The notes under the pieces are model-generated. The model was not told the DNA's origin and made no database searches. It was given only the letters and a program-made list of their open reading frames with translations. A stretch of DNA of 48,294 nt from JAIEPT01 sp038217425 (GTDB lineage Bacteria > Planctomycetota > Planctomycetia > Gemmatales > Gemmataceae), in NCBI GenBank assembly GCA_038217425.1, contig JBBQPM010000032.1, positions 1 to 48,294 of the forward strand. Reading direction: 5' to 3'. Positions within the stretch are counted from its first letter, which is position 1. Each line of letters opens with the position of its first letter. The position numbers and the translations under genes were made by a program. Below, piece by piece: positions 8,385-16,384 of the stretch.

Positions 8385-10919
8385 CTAATGATTGAACAAG
8401 AACTCTTCCGAGTTAATGATCGCCCACAGTACATCTTCGTACGCCGCCCGCAGTTCGGCGGGCTCGCGCGTCACGTACTTCGTCAGCAGGGCCAATTCTT
8501 TTTCTATCGGCTCTCGGCCATACGCGATCAGATACAAATCGCGAATCTTCTCCGGCGCCCCGCGTTTGTCGGCCAGGATCTTGTTGATGCGGTCGCCCGG
8601 GATCACGCGCGTCGGCTGGATGACCGGCGCCTTCGTCTTCGATTTCGGCTCCGTCTTGCTCGGCTGCATCGGCGGCTTCGGCATCGTCCCCGTCACTTTC
8701 GCCTGCATCTCGTACGAGTTGAACAAATGCAGCATCTGCGGCAAGCTCACCTCGAACGAACGTTCGCATTCGCAGGCGCTCGACGCGTCGGGTCGGCCGA
8801 ACAGCGTCAGGAAGTACGACTCGATCGAATGGTCCGGCAGCTGCACCGCGCGGGTTCCCGCCGGGACTCCCGGAAACGCCGGCTTGGTCAGCGTCAGCTG
8901 ATCGATGGCGTCGAACAGCACCTCGGCATGCAAACGGCGGGGGCGGAAGTACGAGTAATTCTGCCGATCGTTCTCGTTCTCCTCGCTGGAGTCGGAACTG
9001 AGCTGATACGTGCTCGACAGGACGACGTCGCGGATGAGGGCGCGGACGTCGTACTTGCTGTCCTTGAAGCGCTTCGCCAGGGCGTCGAGCAGTTCGGGAT
9101 TGGTCGGCGGATTGGTCGCGCGCATGTCGTCTTCGGGTTCGACGAGACCGCGGCCCATGAAGTGCTTCCAGACGCGATTGGCGAGCGTCTTCGCGAAGTA
9201 GGGATTGTCCGGGCTCGTCATCCACTTCACGAGTTCCGCCCGCGGATCGGTCCCCGTCGGAATGTCGAGCCCGACGCCGCCGAGCACGGTCGGCTGCACG
9301 GCAAGATTCGTACGCGGGTTGATGGCTGAAGCCTCCACGTCAGTGACCAACACATGCGTCGGCTGCTTGACGATGGGCTGCTTGGGCTGCCCCTTCTTCT
9401 GCTCGACCTTCGGGGGCGTCTTGTAGCCGACGCGCGAGAAGAACGCGGACAGGCCGTAGTAATCCTGCTGGCTCCACTTTTCCAGCGGATGATGATGGCA
9501 GCGGGCACACTGCAGCCGGGTGCCGAGAAAGAGCTGGGCGACGTCCTCCGTCTGGGCGTGGATGTCCTTGACTTCACGGTACCAGGCGACAGGCGGGTTC
9601 GCGACTTCCTCGCCGGTTGCGGTCAGGAGTTCGCGCACGAACTGATCGAACGGCATGTTCTTTTGGATCGCGTCGCGGATCCAGCCGTGGAAGGCGATGG
9701 TCGCCTTGGCATCGTCCTTGGGGCTCGATTTGCGATTGCGCAGGACGGCGCTCCACTTGGCGGTGAAGAAGTCGGCGAAGTCGTCGCTGGCCAGGAGCCG
9801 ATCGATCAACCGGGTCCGCTTGTCGTCGCCGGTGAACGCCTGGGCTTCTTCGAGCGTCGGCAATCGGCCCGCGAGATCGAGCGTGACGCGGCGCAGGAAG
9901 GTCGCATCGTCGCACAGTTCCGCCGGCGGCAGGCCGAGCTTGGTCCATTGCTTCTGCGTGAGCGTATCGATGAAATTGCGGACCGGCGGCAGCTTCGTCA
10001 CTTCGTGCCCGAGCGGGATGGTGCAGCGAAAGGCGGCCACCTGATCTTGATAGCGGACCATGATGGCGGCGCTGCCGGGCCGATCGCGCGTCGAAACGAG
10101 GCCGGACTCCGAAACGCCCGCGGTCTCGCCGTCGTTGGATTCGTACTGGGCCCAGCTGGTGACGTCGCGAATCGAGCCGTCGCTGAAGTGCGCGAGCACC
10201 GCGATCTGCTGCTTGGCATTGCGCTGCAAGAGCCGATCGCTCGGCAACACCTCGAGCTTCTGCACGACGGGATCGGCGGGCGTGCCGAACGGCGTCCCCT
10301 GTTCGATCCAGCGAACCATGAGCCGGTACGCAGGCGAATCGACGGCGATCTTGTTGCCGCCGCCGTGCGGGATCAGCCCGGTCGCCTTCTGCACGAGCAC
10401 GCTCTGCTCGGGGGCGGCAGGGAAGATGCGTCGGCCCCGGGTTTCCTTGATGATGAACTCGTAGTCTTCCTGCGGTTCGAAGCCGAGCAGCGACAGGCTA
10501 AAGTGGTTCTGCCCGCCCGACTTCCCATGGCAGCCGCCGGCGTTGCAGCCGAAACGCGTGAAGACGGGGACCACTTCATTCGTGAAATTGATCGGCACAT
10601 CGCGGACGATATCGGTGATCTGGACGGCGACGGCAGTTTTCGATCCATCGGGCCCGGTGATGGCGACGGTCGCCTGTCCTTCTGCAAGCGCCGAGACGTA
10701 CCCGGTCTCACTGACGTGGACGTTCGCGTTGTCGGTTTGGTATTTCGCCTGATGGGTGACGTCGCGCTGCTTCGCGTCGGTGACGATGAGCTGCGTGCCG
10801 GCATCGCGGCCTGCCAGGTGAACGCTCTTGCGGCTGCCGAGTTCGACGCTCAGCGACTGCGCCTGCAGAGCGCCAGCGAGCGCAAAGACGAACAACACAG
10901 GGAGCCGGCGTACAAGCAT
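8385..10919 (-). CDS. DUF1549/DUF1553 protein with N-terminal Ig-like domain and cytochrome c-type motifs
   Basis: An 844-residue exported protein. A signal peptide (MLVRRLPVLFVFALAGALQA) is followed by a BIG2-like immunoglobulin domain to about residue 105. A planctomycete cytochrome-type module carries a C-x4-C-H motif (C125 NAGG C130 H131). A second BIG2-like segment lies near 250-300. The DUF1549 and DUF1553 regions follow, the latter preceded by a standard CxxCH site (CARCHHHPLEKW). The two haem-like sites suggest a covalent haem protein outside the cytoplasm, possibly feeding electrons to or from the DUF1501 partner downstream. The length is normal for the family. The long gap to the divergent toxin-antitoxin gene (157 nt) should contain its promoter. 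Confidence 0.9.
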   Translation of the reverse strand: MLVRRLPVLFVFALAGALQAQSLSVELGSRKSVHLAGRDAGTQLIVTDAKQRDVTHQAKYQTDNANVHVSETGYVSALAEGQATVAITGPDGSKTAVAVQITDIVRDVPINFTNEVVPVFTRFGCNAGGCHGKSGGQNHFSLSLLGFEPQEDYEFIIKETRGRRIFPAAPEQSVLVQKATGLIPHGGGNKIAVDSPAYRLMVRWIEQGTPFGTPADPVVQKLEVLPSDRLLQRNAKQQIAVLAHFSDGSIRDVTSWAQYESNDGETAGVSESGLVSTRDRPGSAAIMVRYQDQVAAFRCTIPLGHEVTKLPPVRNFIDTLTQKQWTKLGLPPAELCDDATFLRRVTLDLAGRLPTLEEAQAFTGDDKRTRLIDRLLASDDFADFFTAKWSAVLRNRKSSPKDDAKATIAFHGWIRDAIQKNMPFDQFVRELLTATGEEVANPPVAWYREVKDIHAQTEDVAQLFLGTRLQCARCHHHPLEKWSQQDYYGLSAFFSRVGYKTPPKVEQKKGQPKQPIVKQPTHVLVTDVEASAINPRTNLAVQPTVLGGVGLDIPTGTDPRAELVKWMTSPDNPYFAKTLANRVWKHFMGRGLVEPEDDMRATNPPTNPELLDALAKRFKDSKYDVRALIRDVVLSSTYQLSSDSSEENENDRQNYSYFRPRRLHAEVLFDAIDQLTLTKPAFPGVPAGTRAVQLPDHSIESYFLTLFGRPDASSACECERSFEVSLPQMLHLFNSYEMQAKVTGTMPKPPMQPSKTEPKSKTKAPVIQPTRVIPGDRINKILADKRGAPEKIRDLYLIAYGREPIEKELALLTKYVTREPAELRAAYEDVLWAIINSEEFLFNH

Positions 10920-11008
10920 GTTAAACCTTGGCGGAGAAGCGTCGGAACGAGGCGCGGAAGTACTGGCAGAGTAAATAGTATCGTATCAGGGCAATCCTTC
11001 TATTGCAA

Positions 11009-11033
11009 GCGCCGTCCGTACTTCGGTCGGCGC
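11009..11033. repeat. Small hairpin in a divergent promoter gap
   Basis: GCGCCGtCCG and CGGtCGGCGC form a stem with one mismatch around a 5-nt loop. It is one of the few palindromes seen in a divergent gap in this window and lies just upstream of a possible -35 box (TTGACC, 11042-11047) for the toxin-antitoxin genes. It could be an operator, but this is conjecture. Confidence 0.4.
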
Positions 11034-11076
11034 GATTTCAGTTGACCTGATCGCGACTCGTTGCGAAAATACGGTC

Positions 11077-11289
11077 ATGAAGACCATCGACTCAATTCCC
11101 AACATGGATGCAGACACGAAAGCGATCATCGAGCACGCGATGTCCGGCAAGCCGCTCGACCCTGAAATCGCAACGCGCGCCCGCGCCGAGCGAGCAAGGT
11201 TGCGTCAGGTGATTTTTGCAAGGAACGGATTGCTTGACATCGCCGTTCCTGCCATTCGCGAGCTTCGTGGGGAGTTGCCCAATCCATGA
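11077..11289 (+). CDS. Putative antitoxin partner of the PIN-domain toxin
   Basis: A 70-residue hydrophilic, Ala/Arg/Glu-rich protein with a helical central part (IATRARAERARLRQVIF). I do not recognise a named antitoxin fold. The assignment rests on context: its stop overlaps the PIN-domain toxin start by 4 nt (ATGA at 11286), the usual layout of type II toxin-antitoxin pairs. No ribosome binding site precedes ATG 11077. TTGACC at 11042 and an AT-rich GAAAAT at 11065-11070 (17-nt spacing) would place transcription close to the start codon, so a leaderless message is possible. Confidence 0.65.
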   Translation: MKTIDSIPNMDADTKAIIEHAMSGKPLDPEIATRARAERARLRQVIFARNGLLDIAVPAIRELRGELPNP

Positions 11290-11711
11290 GATGCGTGTTG
11301 GATTCATCGGTGGCGGTGAAAACGGTTTTGGTGGAAGTCGATTCCGACAAGGCAAGTCTGTTGTTGGACGAGCGTGGCCTCGGCTTACACGACTTCCTCG
11401 CTCCAGATATCTTTCATGTTGAACTCGCCCATGCTCTAACTCGAGCGGAGCGTCAATCTCGTATCACGCCGGCCGAAAGTTGGAGCGGTTGGCAGGCAAT
11501 CATGGCGGATTCCCCCCTACTCGTCGAATCCTTGCCGCTCATGACGCGCGCTTACGACATTTCCTCCAGCATGAGAGTCGGGATATACGACTGTCTCTAC
11601 GTCGCTCTTGCCGAACTCGAAGGCTGCGAACTTCTCACGGCCGACGATAAATTGGTGAGAAACCTGCAATCGACGTTTCCCTTCGTCATTTCGCTCTCGT
11701 CGATGCCGTGA
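11286..11711 (+). CDS. PIN-domain ribonuclease toxin (VapC-like)
   Basis: A 141-residue PIN-domain protein. The acidic metal-binding residues expected of the family are visible: D6 in VLDSSVAVK, E46 in IFHVELAHA, D102 in IYDCLYVALA and D120 in LLTADDKLV. Family knowledge: VapC toxins are Mg-dependent RNases that cut tRNA or rRNA and are held inactive by the co-translated antitoxin. Translation is coupled to the upstream antitoxin by an ATGA overlap. The pair stands between the divergent DUF1549/1553 gene and the topoisomerase gene, whose start follows 84 nt later. It looks intact, with no frameshift or missing catalytic acid. Confidence 0.85.
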   Translation: MRCVLDSSVAVKTVLVEVDSDKASLLLDERGLGLHDFLAPDIFHVELAHALTRAERQSRITPAESWSGWQAIMADSPLLVESLPLMTRAYDISSSMRVGIYDCLYVALAELEGCELLTADDKLVRNLQSTFPFVISLSSMP

Positions 11712-11750
11712 TTGCCGGCTCGCGGCGCTCGTCGGCTCCCGTCGCTTCGC

Positions 11751-11756
11751 TACAAT
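11751..11756 (+). promoter_or_regulatory. Possible -10 element of the topoisomerase gene
   Basis: TACAAT preceded by GC lies 39 nt upstream of the ATG at 11796. It is the best -10 match in the window, but no good -35 box stands 16-18 nt before it. Confidence 0.3.
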
Positions 11757-11795
11757 GCCGTCATTGTCCCGGCCTTCCCTGCGGAGCACGGTTTC

Positions 11796-14177
11796 ATGGC
11801 GGAAACAATTCATCCCGCGTCGATCGTCGAAGAGACCCGGCGCCGCTACCTCACCTACGCCCTCTCGGTCATCTCCTCCCGCGCCCTCCCCGACGTCCGC
11901 GACGGTCTCAAGCCCGTTCAGCGCCGCATCCTCTACTGCATGTTCCACGAACTCAACCTCTACTTCGACCGCCGGCCCTCCAAGTGCGCCCGCATCACCG
12001 GCGAAGTCACCGGCAAATACCACCCCCACGGCACCGTCTCCGTCTACGACGCCCTCGTCCGCCTCGCTCAAAACTGGGTCATGCGCGAACCGCTCGTCGA
12101 CGGCATCGGCAACTTCGGCTCCGTCAGCGGCGATCCTCCCGCGGCCGAGCGCTACACCGAAGCCAAGCTCACCGCCATCTCCAATCACCTGATGACCGAG
12201 CTGCGGCAAAACACCGTGCCGATGCGCCCCTCCTACGATTCGACCCGCGATGAACCGGTCGTGCTCCCCGCGCAGTTTCCGCACATCCTCGTCAACGGCT
12301 CCTCCGGCATCGCCGTCGGCATGGCCACCAACATCCCGCCCCACAATCTCGGCGACACCATCCGCGCCGCCGTCCATCTCATCGAAAATCCCGACGCCAC
12401 CGTCGCGCAGCTTCTGGACAAACTCAAGGGCCCCGACTTCCCGCTCGGCGGCAAGATCGTCACGGACCGGTCTTCCCTACGAAAAATCTACGAGGAGGGG
12501 ACGGGCTCGGTAAAGGTGCAGGCCGAATGGGACGTCGAGGAAGCGGGCAAAAAACGGCAGATCGTCATCCACTCGATCCCGTACGGCGTCAATCAAGGCA
12601 CGCTCGAGGGGGACATCGGCGAGATCATCGCCAATCGCAAGCTGCCGCAACTGCTCGACGTCACCGACGAATCGAATCAAAAGGAAGGCATGCGGCTCAC
12701 GCTCGACATCAAGGCGGACGCCGACCCGCATCTGATCATGACGTATCTCTACAAGCACACCTCGCTGTCGGAATCGTTCGCGGTCAACTTGACGTGCCTC
12801 GTCCCCGATGCCGAGGGGAAGGTGCAGCCGGCCCGGCTCAGCTTGCAGCAGATTCTCTTTCACTTCAACCAGTTTCGCTTCGAGACGGTCAAGAAACGCT
12901 TCGAGTTCGAACTCGAACAACTCCGCAAGCGGATCCACATCCTCGAAGGGTTCGCGATCGTCTTCGACGCGCTCGACCGGGCCATCAAGCTGATCCGCGA
13001 AAGCCAGGGCCGACCCGACGCCCACGAGAAGCTCGTGAAGGCGTTCAAACTGAGCGACATTCAGACTGACGCGATCCTCGACGCGCAGCTTTACAAGATC
13101 GCGCAGATGGAAATCCAGAAGATCATGGACGAGCTGGCCGAGAAAACCAAGGCGGCCGAGAAGATCGAATCGATCCTCAAGAGCGAGAAGAAGCTCTGGG
13201 GCGTCGTCAAGGACGAGATGCTCGCCCTCGCCGAGCAGTTCGGCGGCAAACGTCGTACAAAACTTTCAGTAGATGAAATGCCCGAGTACGACGAGTCGGC
13301 GTACATCGTCAAGGAGAACACGAACGTCGTCATCACGCGCGACGGCTGGGTCAAACGCGTCAACCGTTTGGCGTCGGTCGAGGGGACGCGCGTGCGCGAA
13401 GGGGACGCCGTCCTCGCGGTCGTGCCCGGTTCGACGCTCGACACGGCGATGTTCTTCGCCGACGACGGTTCCGCCTACACGATCAAGATCAACGAGATCC
13501 CCGTGAGTTCCGGCTACGGCGAGCCGATCTCCAAGTTCTTCAAGCTCGACGACAACGTCCGCATCGTCAATGCGCTCACGTCGGACCCGCGCTTCATCCC
13601 CGAATCGATTCCCGGCGCCGGCGACGAACCCGACGGCCCGTATCTGTTGGTGGCGACCAAGCTGGGCCAGACGCTGCGCTTGCCGCTGGCGATGTTCCGC
13701 GTGCCGTCGACCAAGGCGGGGCGAAAGTTTGTTAAGCTGAGCGAGGGAGACAAGGTCGTCTTCGTTGGCGCGGTCACCGGCGACGAGCGTAGCATGTACC
13801 TGATCTCGCAAGGCGGGCACGTGCTCCACTTCCCGATTACCGAGGTCAACGTTCTCTCGGGCGTCGGCAAGGGCGTGATCGGCATCAAGCTCGAGGACGA
13901 CGACATCTGTCTCGGCGGCGCCGTCATGATTGCCTCGACCGACCTGGTGCAGGCGGAGACGTCGGGAGGCAAGACGATGGACTTCACCGCCCGCATGGAC
14001 GTCTTCTCGCGCGGCGGCAAGGGGCACAAGGCGGTCTCGCGCACGAGCTTCACGCGGCTGTTGCCGCCGACGATCGCGCTGGTCAACTGGGACGAGATCG
14101 AAGGCAAGCCCCCCGCGAAGGCGCCTCGCAATTCCGGCGAGAAGCCGGGCAACGCACAAGGGCAGTTGTTCGAATAG
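11796..14177 (+). CDS. Type IIA DNA topoisomerase subunit A (GyrA/ParC family)
   Basis: 793 residues. The N-terminal breakage-reunion domain is complete, with the catalytic tyrosine at Y120 (AAERYTE). A coiled-coil gate region lies around residues 370-470 and a beta-pinwheel C-terminal domain follows from about 500. ATG 11796 is chosen because the conserved sequence starts just after it and GGAG stands upstream; longer frames would read through the promoter. The quinolone-determining region is unusual. It reads HPHGTVSVYD where E. coli GyrA has HPHGDSAVYD, so Asp82, Ser83 and Ala84 become Thr, Val and Ser. DGQGNFGS becomes DGIGNFGS. No gyrB or parE is next to it, and the usual GyrA box is not obvious in the first blade, so ParC-like or a planctomycete paralogue is possible. 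Confidence 0.93.
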   Translation: MAETIHPASIVEETRRRYLTYALSVISSRALPDVRDGLKPVQRRILYCMFHELNLYFDRRPSKCARITGEVTGKYHPHGTVSVYDALVRLAQNWVMREPLVDGIGNFGSVSGDPPAAERYTEAKLTAISNHLMTELRQNTVPMRPSYDSTRDEPVVLPAQFPHILVNGSSGIAVGMATNIPPHNLGDTIRAAVHLIENPDATVAQLLDKLKGPDFPLGGKIVTDRSSLRKIYEEGTGSVKVQAEWDVEEAGKKRQIVIHSIPYGVNQGTLEGDIGEIIANRKLPQLLDVTDESNQKEGMRLTLDIKADADPHLIMTYLYKHTSLSESFAVNLTCLVPDAEGKVQPARLSLQQILFHFNQFRFETVKKRFEFELEQLRKRIHILEGFAIVFDALDRAIKLIRESQGRPDAHEKLVKAFKLSDIQTDAILDAQLYKIAQMEIQKIMDELAEKTKAAEKIESILKSEKKLWGVVKDEMLALAEQFGGKRRTKLSVDEMPEYDESAYIVKENTNVVITRDGWVKRVNRLASVEGTRVREGDAVLAVVPGSTLDTAMFFADDGSAYTIKINEIPVSSGYGEPISKFFKLDDNVRIVNALTSDPRFIPESIPGAGDEPDGPYLLVATKLGQTLRLPLAMFRVPSTKAGRKFVKLSEGDKVVFVGAVTGDERSMYLISQGGHVLHFPITEVNVLSGVGKGVIGIKLEDDDICLGGAVMIASTDLVQAETSGGKTMDFTARMDVFSRGGKGHKAVSRTSFTRLLPPTIALVNWDEIEGKPPAKAPRNSGEKPGNAQGQLFE

Positions 14178-14187
14178 AAGGCAATTC

Positions 14188-14280
14188 GAGCCACAGAGAG
14201 CACAGAGGACACAGAGACATTCGCAAAGGATCAACTCCGCATATTGCATTTCTCCGTGTCCTCTGTGCTCTCTGTGGCTT
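14188..14280. repeat. Palindromic 'CCACAGAG' repeat, family B, copy 2
   Basis: Left arm GAGCCACAGAGAGCACAGAG and its near-perfect complement on the right enclose about 45 nt. The repeat fills most of the 125-nt gap between the topoisomerase stop and the selB start and ends 22 nt before the selB ATG. The arms match the copy at 5119-5224. Confidence 0.9.
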
Positions 14281-14302
14281 GCAATTTGACTCGGAATCAG
14301 CC

Positions 14303-16219
14303 ATGACCAACGACTACATCCTCGGCACCGCCGGGCACATCGATCACGGCAAAACCTCGCTCGTCAAGGCCCTCACCGGCATCGACTGCGATCGTCTCCC
14401 CGAAGAGAAGGCACGCGGCATCACCATCGATATCGGCTTCGCCACGCTCGAAATCGACGGCGTGCGCCTCGGCATCGTCGACGTCCCGGGCCACGAACGT
14501 TTCATTAAGAACATGCTCGCGGGAGCGACCGGCATCGATCTCGCTCTCCTCGTCGTCGCCGCCGACGACGGCATCATGCCGCAGACGCGCGAACATCTCG
14601 AAATCCTCAAGCTCCTCGGCATTCGCCAGGGACTCATCGCACTCACCAAGTGCGACCTCGTCGACGATACCACCCGCGACGTCGTGGAACTCGAAATCCG
14701 CGACCTCGTGCAGGGGAGCTTCCTCGAGAAGGCGCCGATCGAGCGCACGTCGGCGAGCACCGGCGCCGGCATCGCGGAACTCAAGGCCGCCATCGTCCAG
14801 GCCTGCGCCAAGGTCGAAACCCGACGCGGCGGCGATTGGTTTCGGCTCCCCATCGATCGCTCCTTCATCGTCCAGGGGCACGGCACCGTCGTCACCGGTT
14901 CCGTCCTCTCCGGCTCGCTGAAAATCGGCGACGAACTCGATTGGCTGCCGCGCGGCGAAAAGGTCCGCGTCCGCTCGCTGCAGAATCACGACAAACCGGT
15001 CGACGAAGTCCATCACGGCATGCGGGCGGCCATCAATCTCGCGGGGGTGCATCACGAAGACGTCCTGCGCGGCCAGGAAATCGCGACGCCCGGCTTGCTC
15101 GTGCCGTCGCGCGTCGTCACCGTACGGCTCCATTGTCTCAAGGACGCGAAGAAGCCGATCAAACACCGGGCGTCGATTCGTTTCCATATCGGCACGCTCG
15201 AAGTCATGGGGACCGCCTCGCTGCTCGATTGCGACACGATCGCCCCGGGCGCCTGGGGGCTCGCGCAGATTTTTCTCGAAGAGCCGGTGACCTCGACCTG
15301 GGGGCAGCCGTTCGTCGTCCGCAGTCCTTCCGCCACGTACACCCTGGGCGGCGGTCAGGTGTTGCAACCCGTCGCCAAGAAAGTGAGGCGACGGCATATC
15401 GAGATGCTCGAGCGCATCGAGCAGCTCTGGACCGGCGATCCCGAGAAACGCGTCCTCACCGTCGCCTGGTTCGGCGGCTTCGCCGGCGTCACCCATGCCG
15501 ATCTCGTTCGCAGCGCCAACGTCACGCCCGAAGACGCCGATCGGCTCGTGCAGATCCTGCGATTGCGCCGGCTGCTCGACGAAGTCGTCGTCGGTCCCGG
15601 GCGTCAGGTGTTGCTCCATGGCGACGTCCTCGCGGAACTCGAGGAGCGCATCCTGACCGCGCTCGCCAAGCTGCACGAAGAATATCCGCTGATGACGACG
15701 CTCGATCGCCAGAAGGTGCAGTCGCATCTCGACTACGTCGGCGACGACGCGCTGGTGCAGGCGACGGTCGAGCGTCTGATCAAGGCGAAGAAGGTCGTCG
15801 GCGATCGGCGCCGAATCGCCCGCGCCGACTTCAAGCCGAAGCTGAGCGCGAACCTCCGCAAGCTCAAGGACAAGGTCGAGGCGGCGTTTCTCGCGGCCGG
15901 GTTTCAGCCGCCGGAACCGTCGAGCTTCGCGCCCCAGGCGGCCGGCAACGCGGGCAATCTCAAGGAACTCTTCGAGGTCTGCGTCGCGGAGGGATCGCTC
16001 GTCGTCATCGAGGGAGATCTGCACCTGCACGCGGAACACGAGGCGGCGATGCGGGCCCGCGTGCAGGACGCGTTGGCGACGCGAACCGAGGGGCTGACGG
16101 TGTCGGAGATCCGCGATCTCCTGGGGACGACGCGGAAGTACGCGATCCCGCTGTGCGAGTATCTGGATCGGCAAGGCGTGACCAGTCGGCAAGGGGATGT
16201 GCGGATGTTGGTGCGTTGA
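14303..16219 (+). CDS. selB: Selenocysteine-specific translation elongation factor SelB
   Basis: 638 residues. The GTPase domain shows G1 GHIDHGKT (11-18), G3 DVPGHERF (60-67) and G4 TKCD (115-118), the last with the Thr form typical of SelB rather than the NKxD of EF-Tu. EF-Tu-like beta-barrel domains follow (QGHGTVVTGSVLSG...). The C-terminal third is a chain of winged-helix domains ending 'LTVSEIRDLLGTTRKYAIPLCEYLD', the SelB module that binds the SECIS hairpin of the mRNA. SelB delivers Sec-tRNA to in-frame UGA codons. ATG 14303 is the first start that keeps the conserved TNDYILGTAGH end; upstream codons lie inside the repeat. selA, selD and the tRNA-Sec gene were not found in the window, but a selenoprotein candidate is encoded at 42951-44162. 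Confidence 0.96.
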   Translation: MTNDYILGTAGHIDHGKTSLVKALTGIDCDRLPEEKARGITIDIGFATLEIDGVRLGIVDVPGHERFIKNMLAGATGIDLALLVVAADDGIMPQTREHLEILKLLGIRQGLIALTKCDLVDDTTRDVVELEIRDLVQGSFLEKAPIERTSASTGAGIAELKAAIVQACAKVETRRGGDWFRLPIDRSFIVQGHGTVVTGSVLSGSLKIGDELDWLPRGEKVRVRSLQNHDKPVDEVHHGMRAAINLAGVHHEDVLRGQEIATPGLLVPSRVVTVRLHCLKDAKKPIKHRASIRFHIGTLEVMGTASLLDCDTIAPGAWGLAQIFLEEPVTSTWGQPFVVRSPSATYTLGGGQVLQPVAKKVRRRHIEMLERIEQLWTGDPEKRVLTVAWFGGFAGVTHADLVRSANVTPEDADRLVQILRLRRLLDEVVVGPGRQVLLHGDVLAELEERILTALAKLHEEYPLMTTLDRQKVQSHLDYVGDDALVQATVERLIKAKKVVGDRRRIARADFKPKLSANLRKLKDKVEAAFLAAGFQPPEPSSFAPQAAGNAGNLKELFEVCVAEGSLVVIEGDLHLHAEHEAAMRARVQDALATRTEGLTVSEIRDLLGTTRKYAIPLCEYLDRQGVTSRQGDVRMLVR

Positions 16220-16282
16220 GTTTAGCCGCCGCCTCCTGGCGGCGCGGACGGGCCCCGCGCCGCCAGGAGGCGGCGGCTAAAC
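16220..16282. repeat. Long hairpin behind selB
   Basis: GTTTAGCCGCCGCCTCCTGG and its complement form arms of about 27 nt (GC-rich and nearly perfect) around a short GC-rich loop. It begins at the selB stop and ends before the promoter of the next gene, so it is placed like a terminator, although it lacks a T-run. Confidence 0.85.
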
Positions 16283-16295
16283 GAACCGATGACCC

Positions 16296-16324
16296 TTGCT
16301 ATCCGTCGGCCCGGACGGTATGCT
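16296..16324 (+). promoter_or_regulatory. Candidate promoter for DUF1501 paralogue 3
   Basis: TTGCTA (16296-16301) and TATGCT (16319-16324) are separated by 17 nt, the best -35/-10 pair in the window. Transcription would begin near 16331, giving an untranslated leader of about 54 nt before ATG 16385 and ruling out the longer frame that begins at 16289. Confidence 0.5.
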
Positions 16325-16384
16325 AATTCTGGTTCGTCTCCCGCCTGCGTCCGCTTCCCGCCCGCCTTCCCGAAAGGGTTTCTC

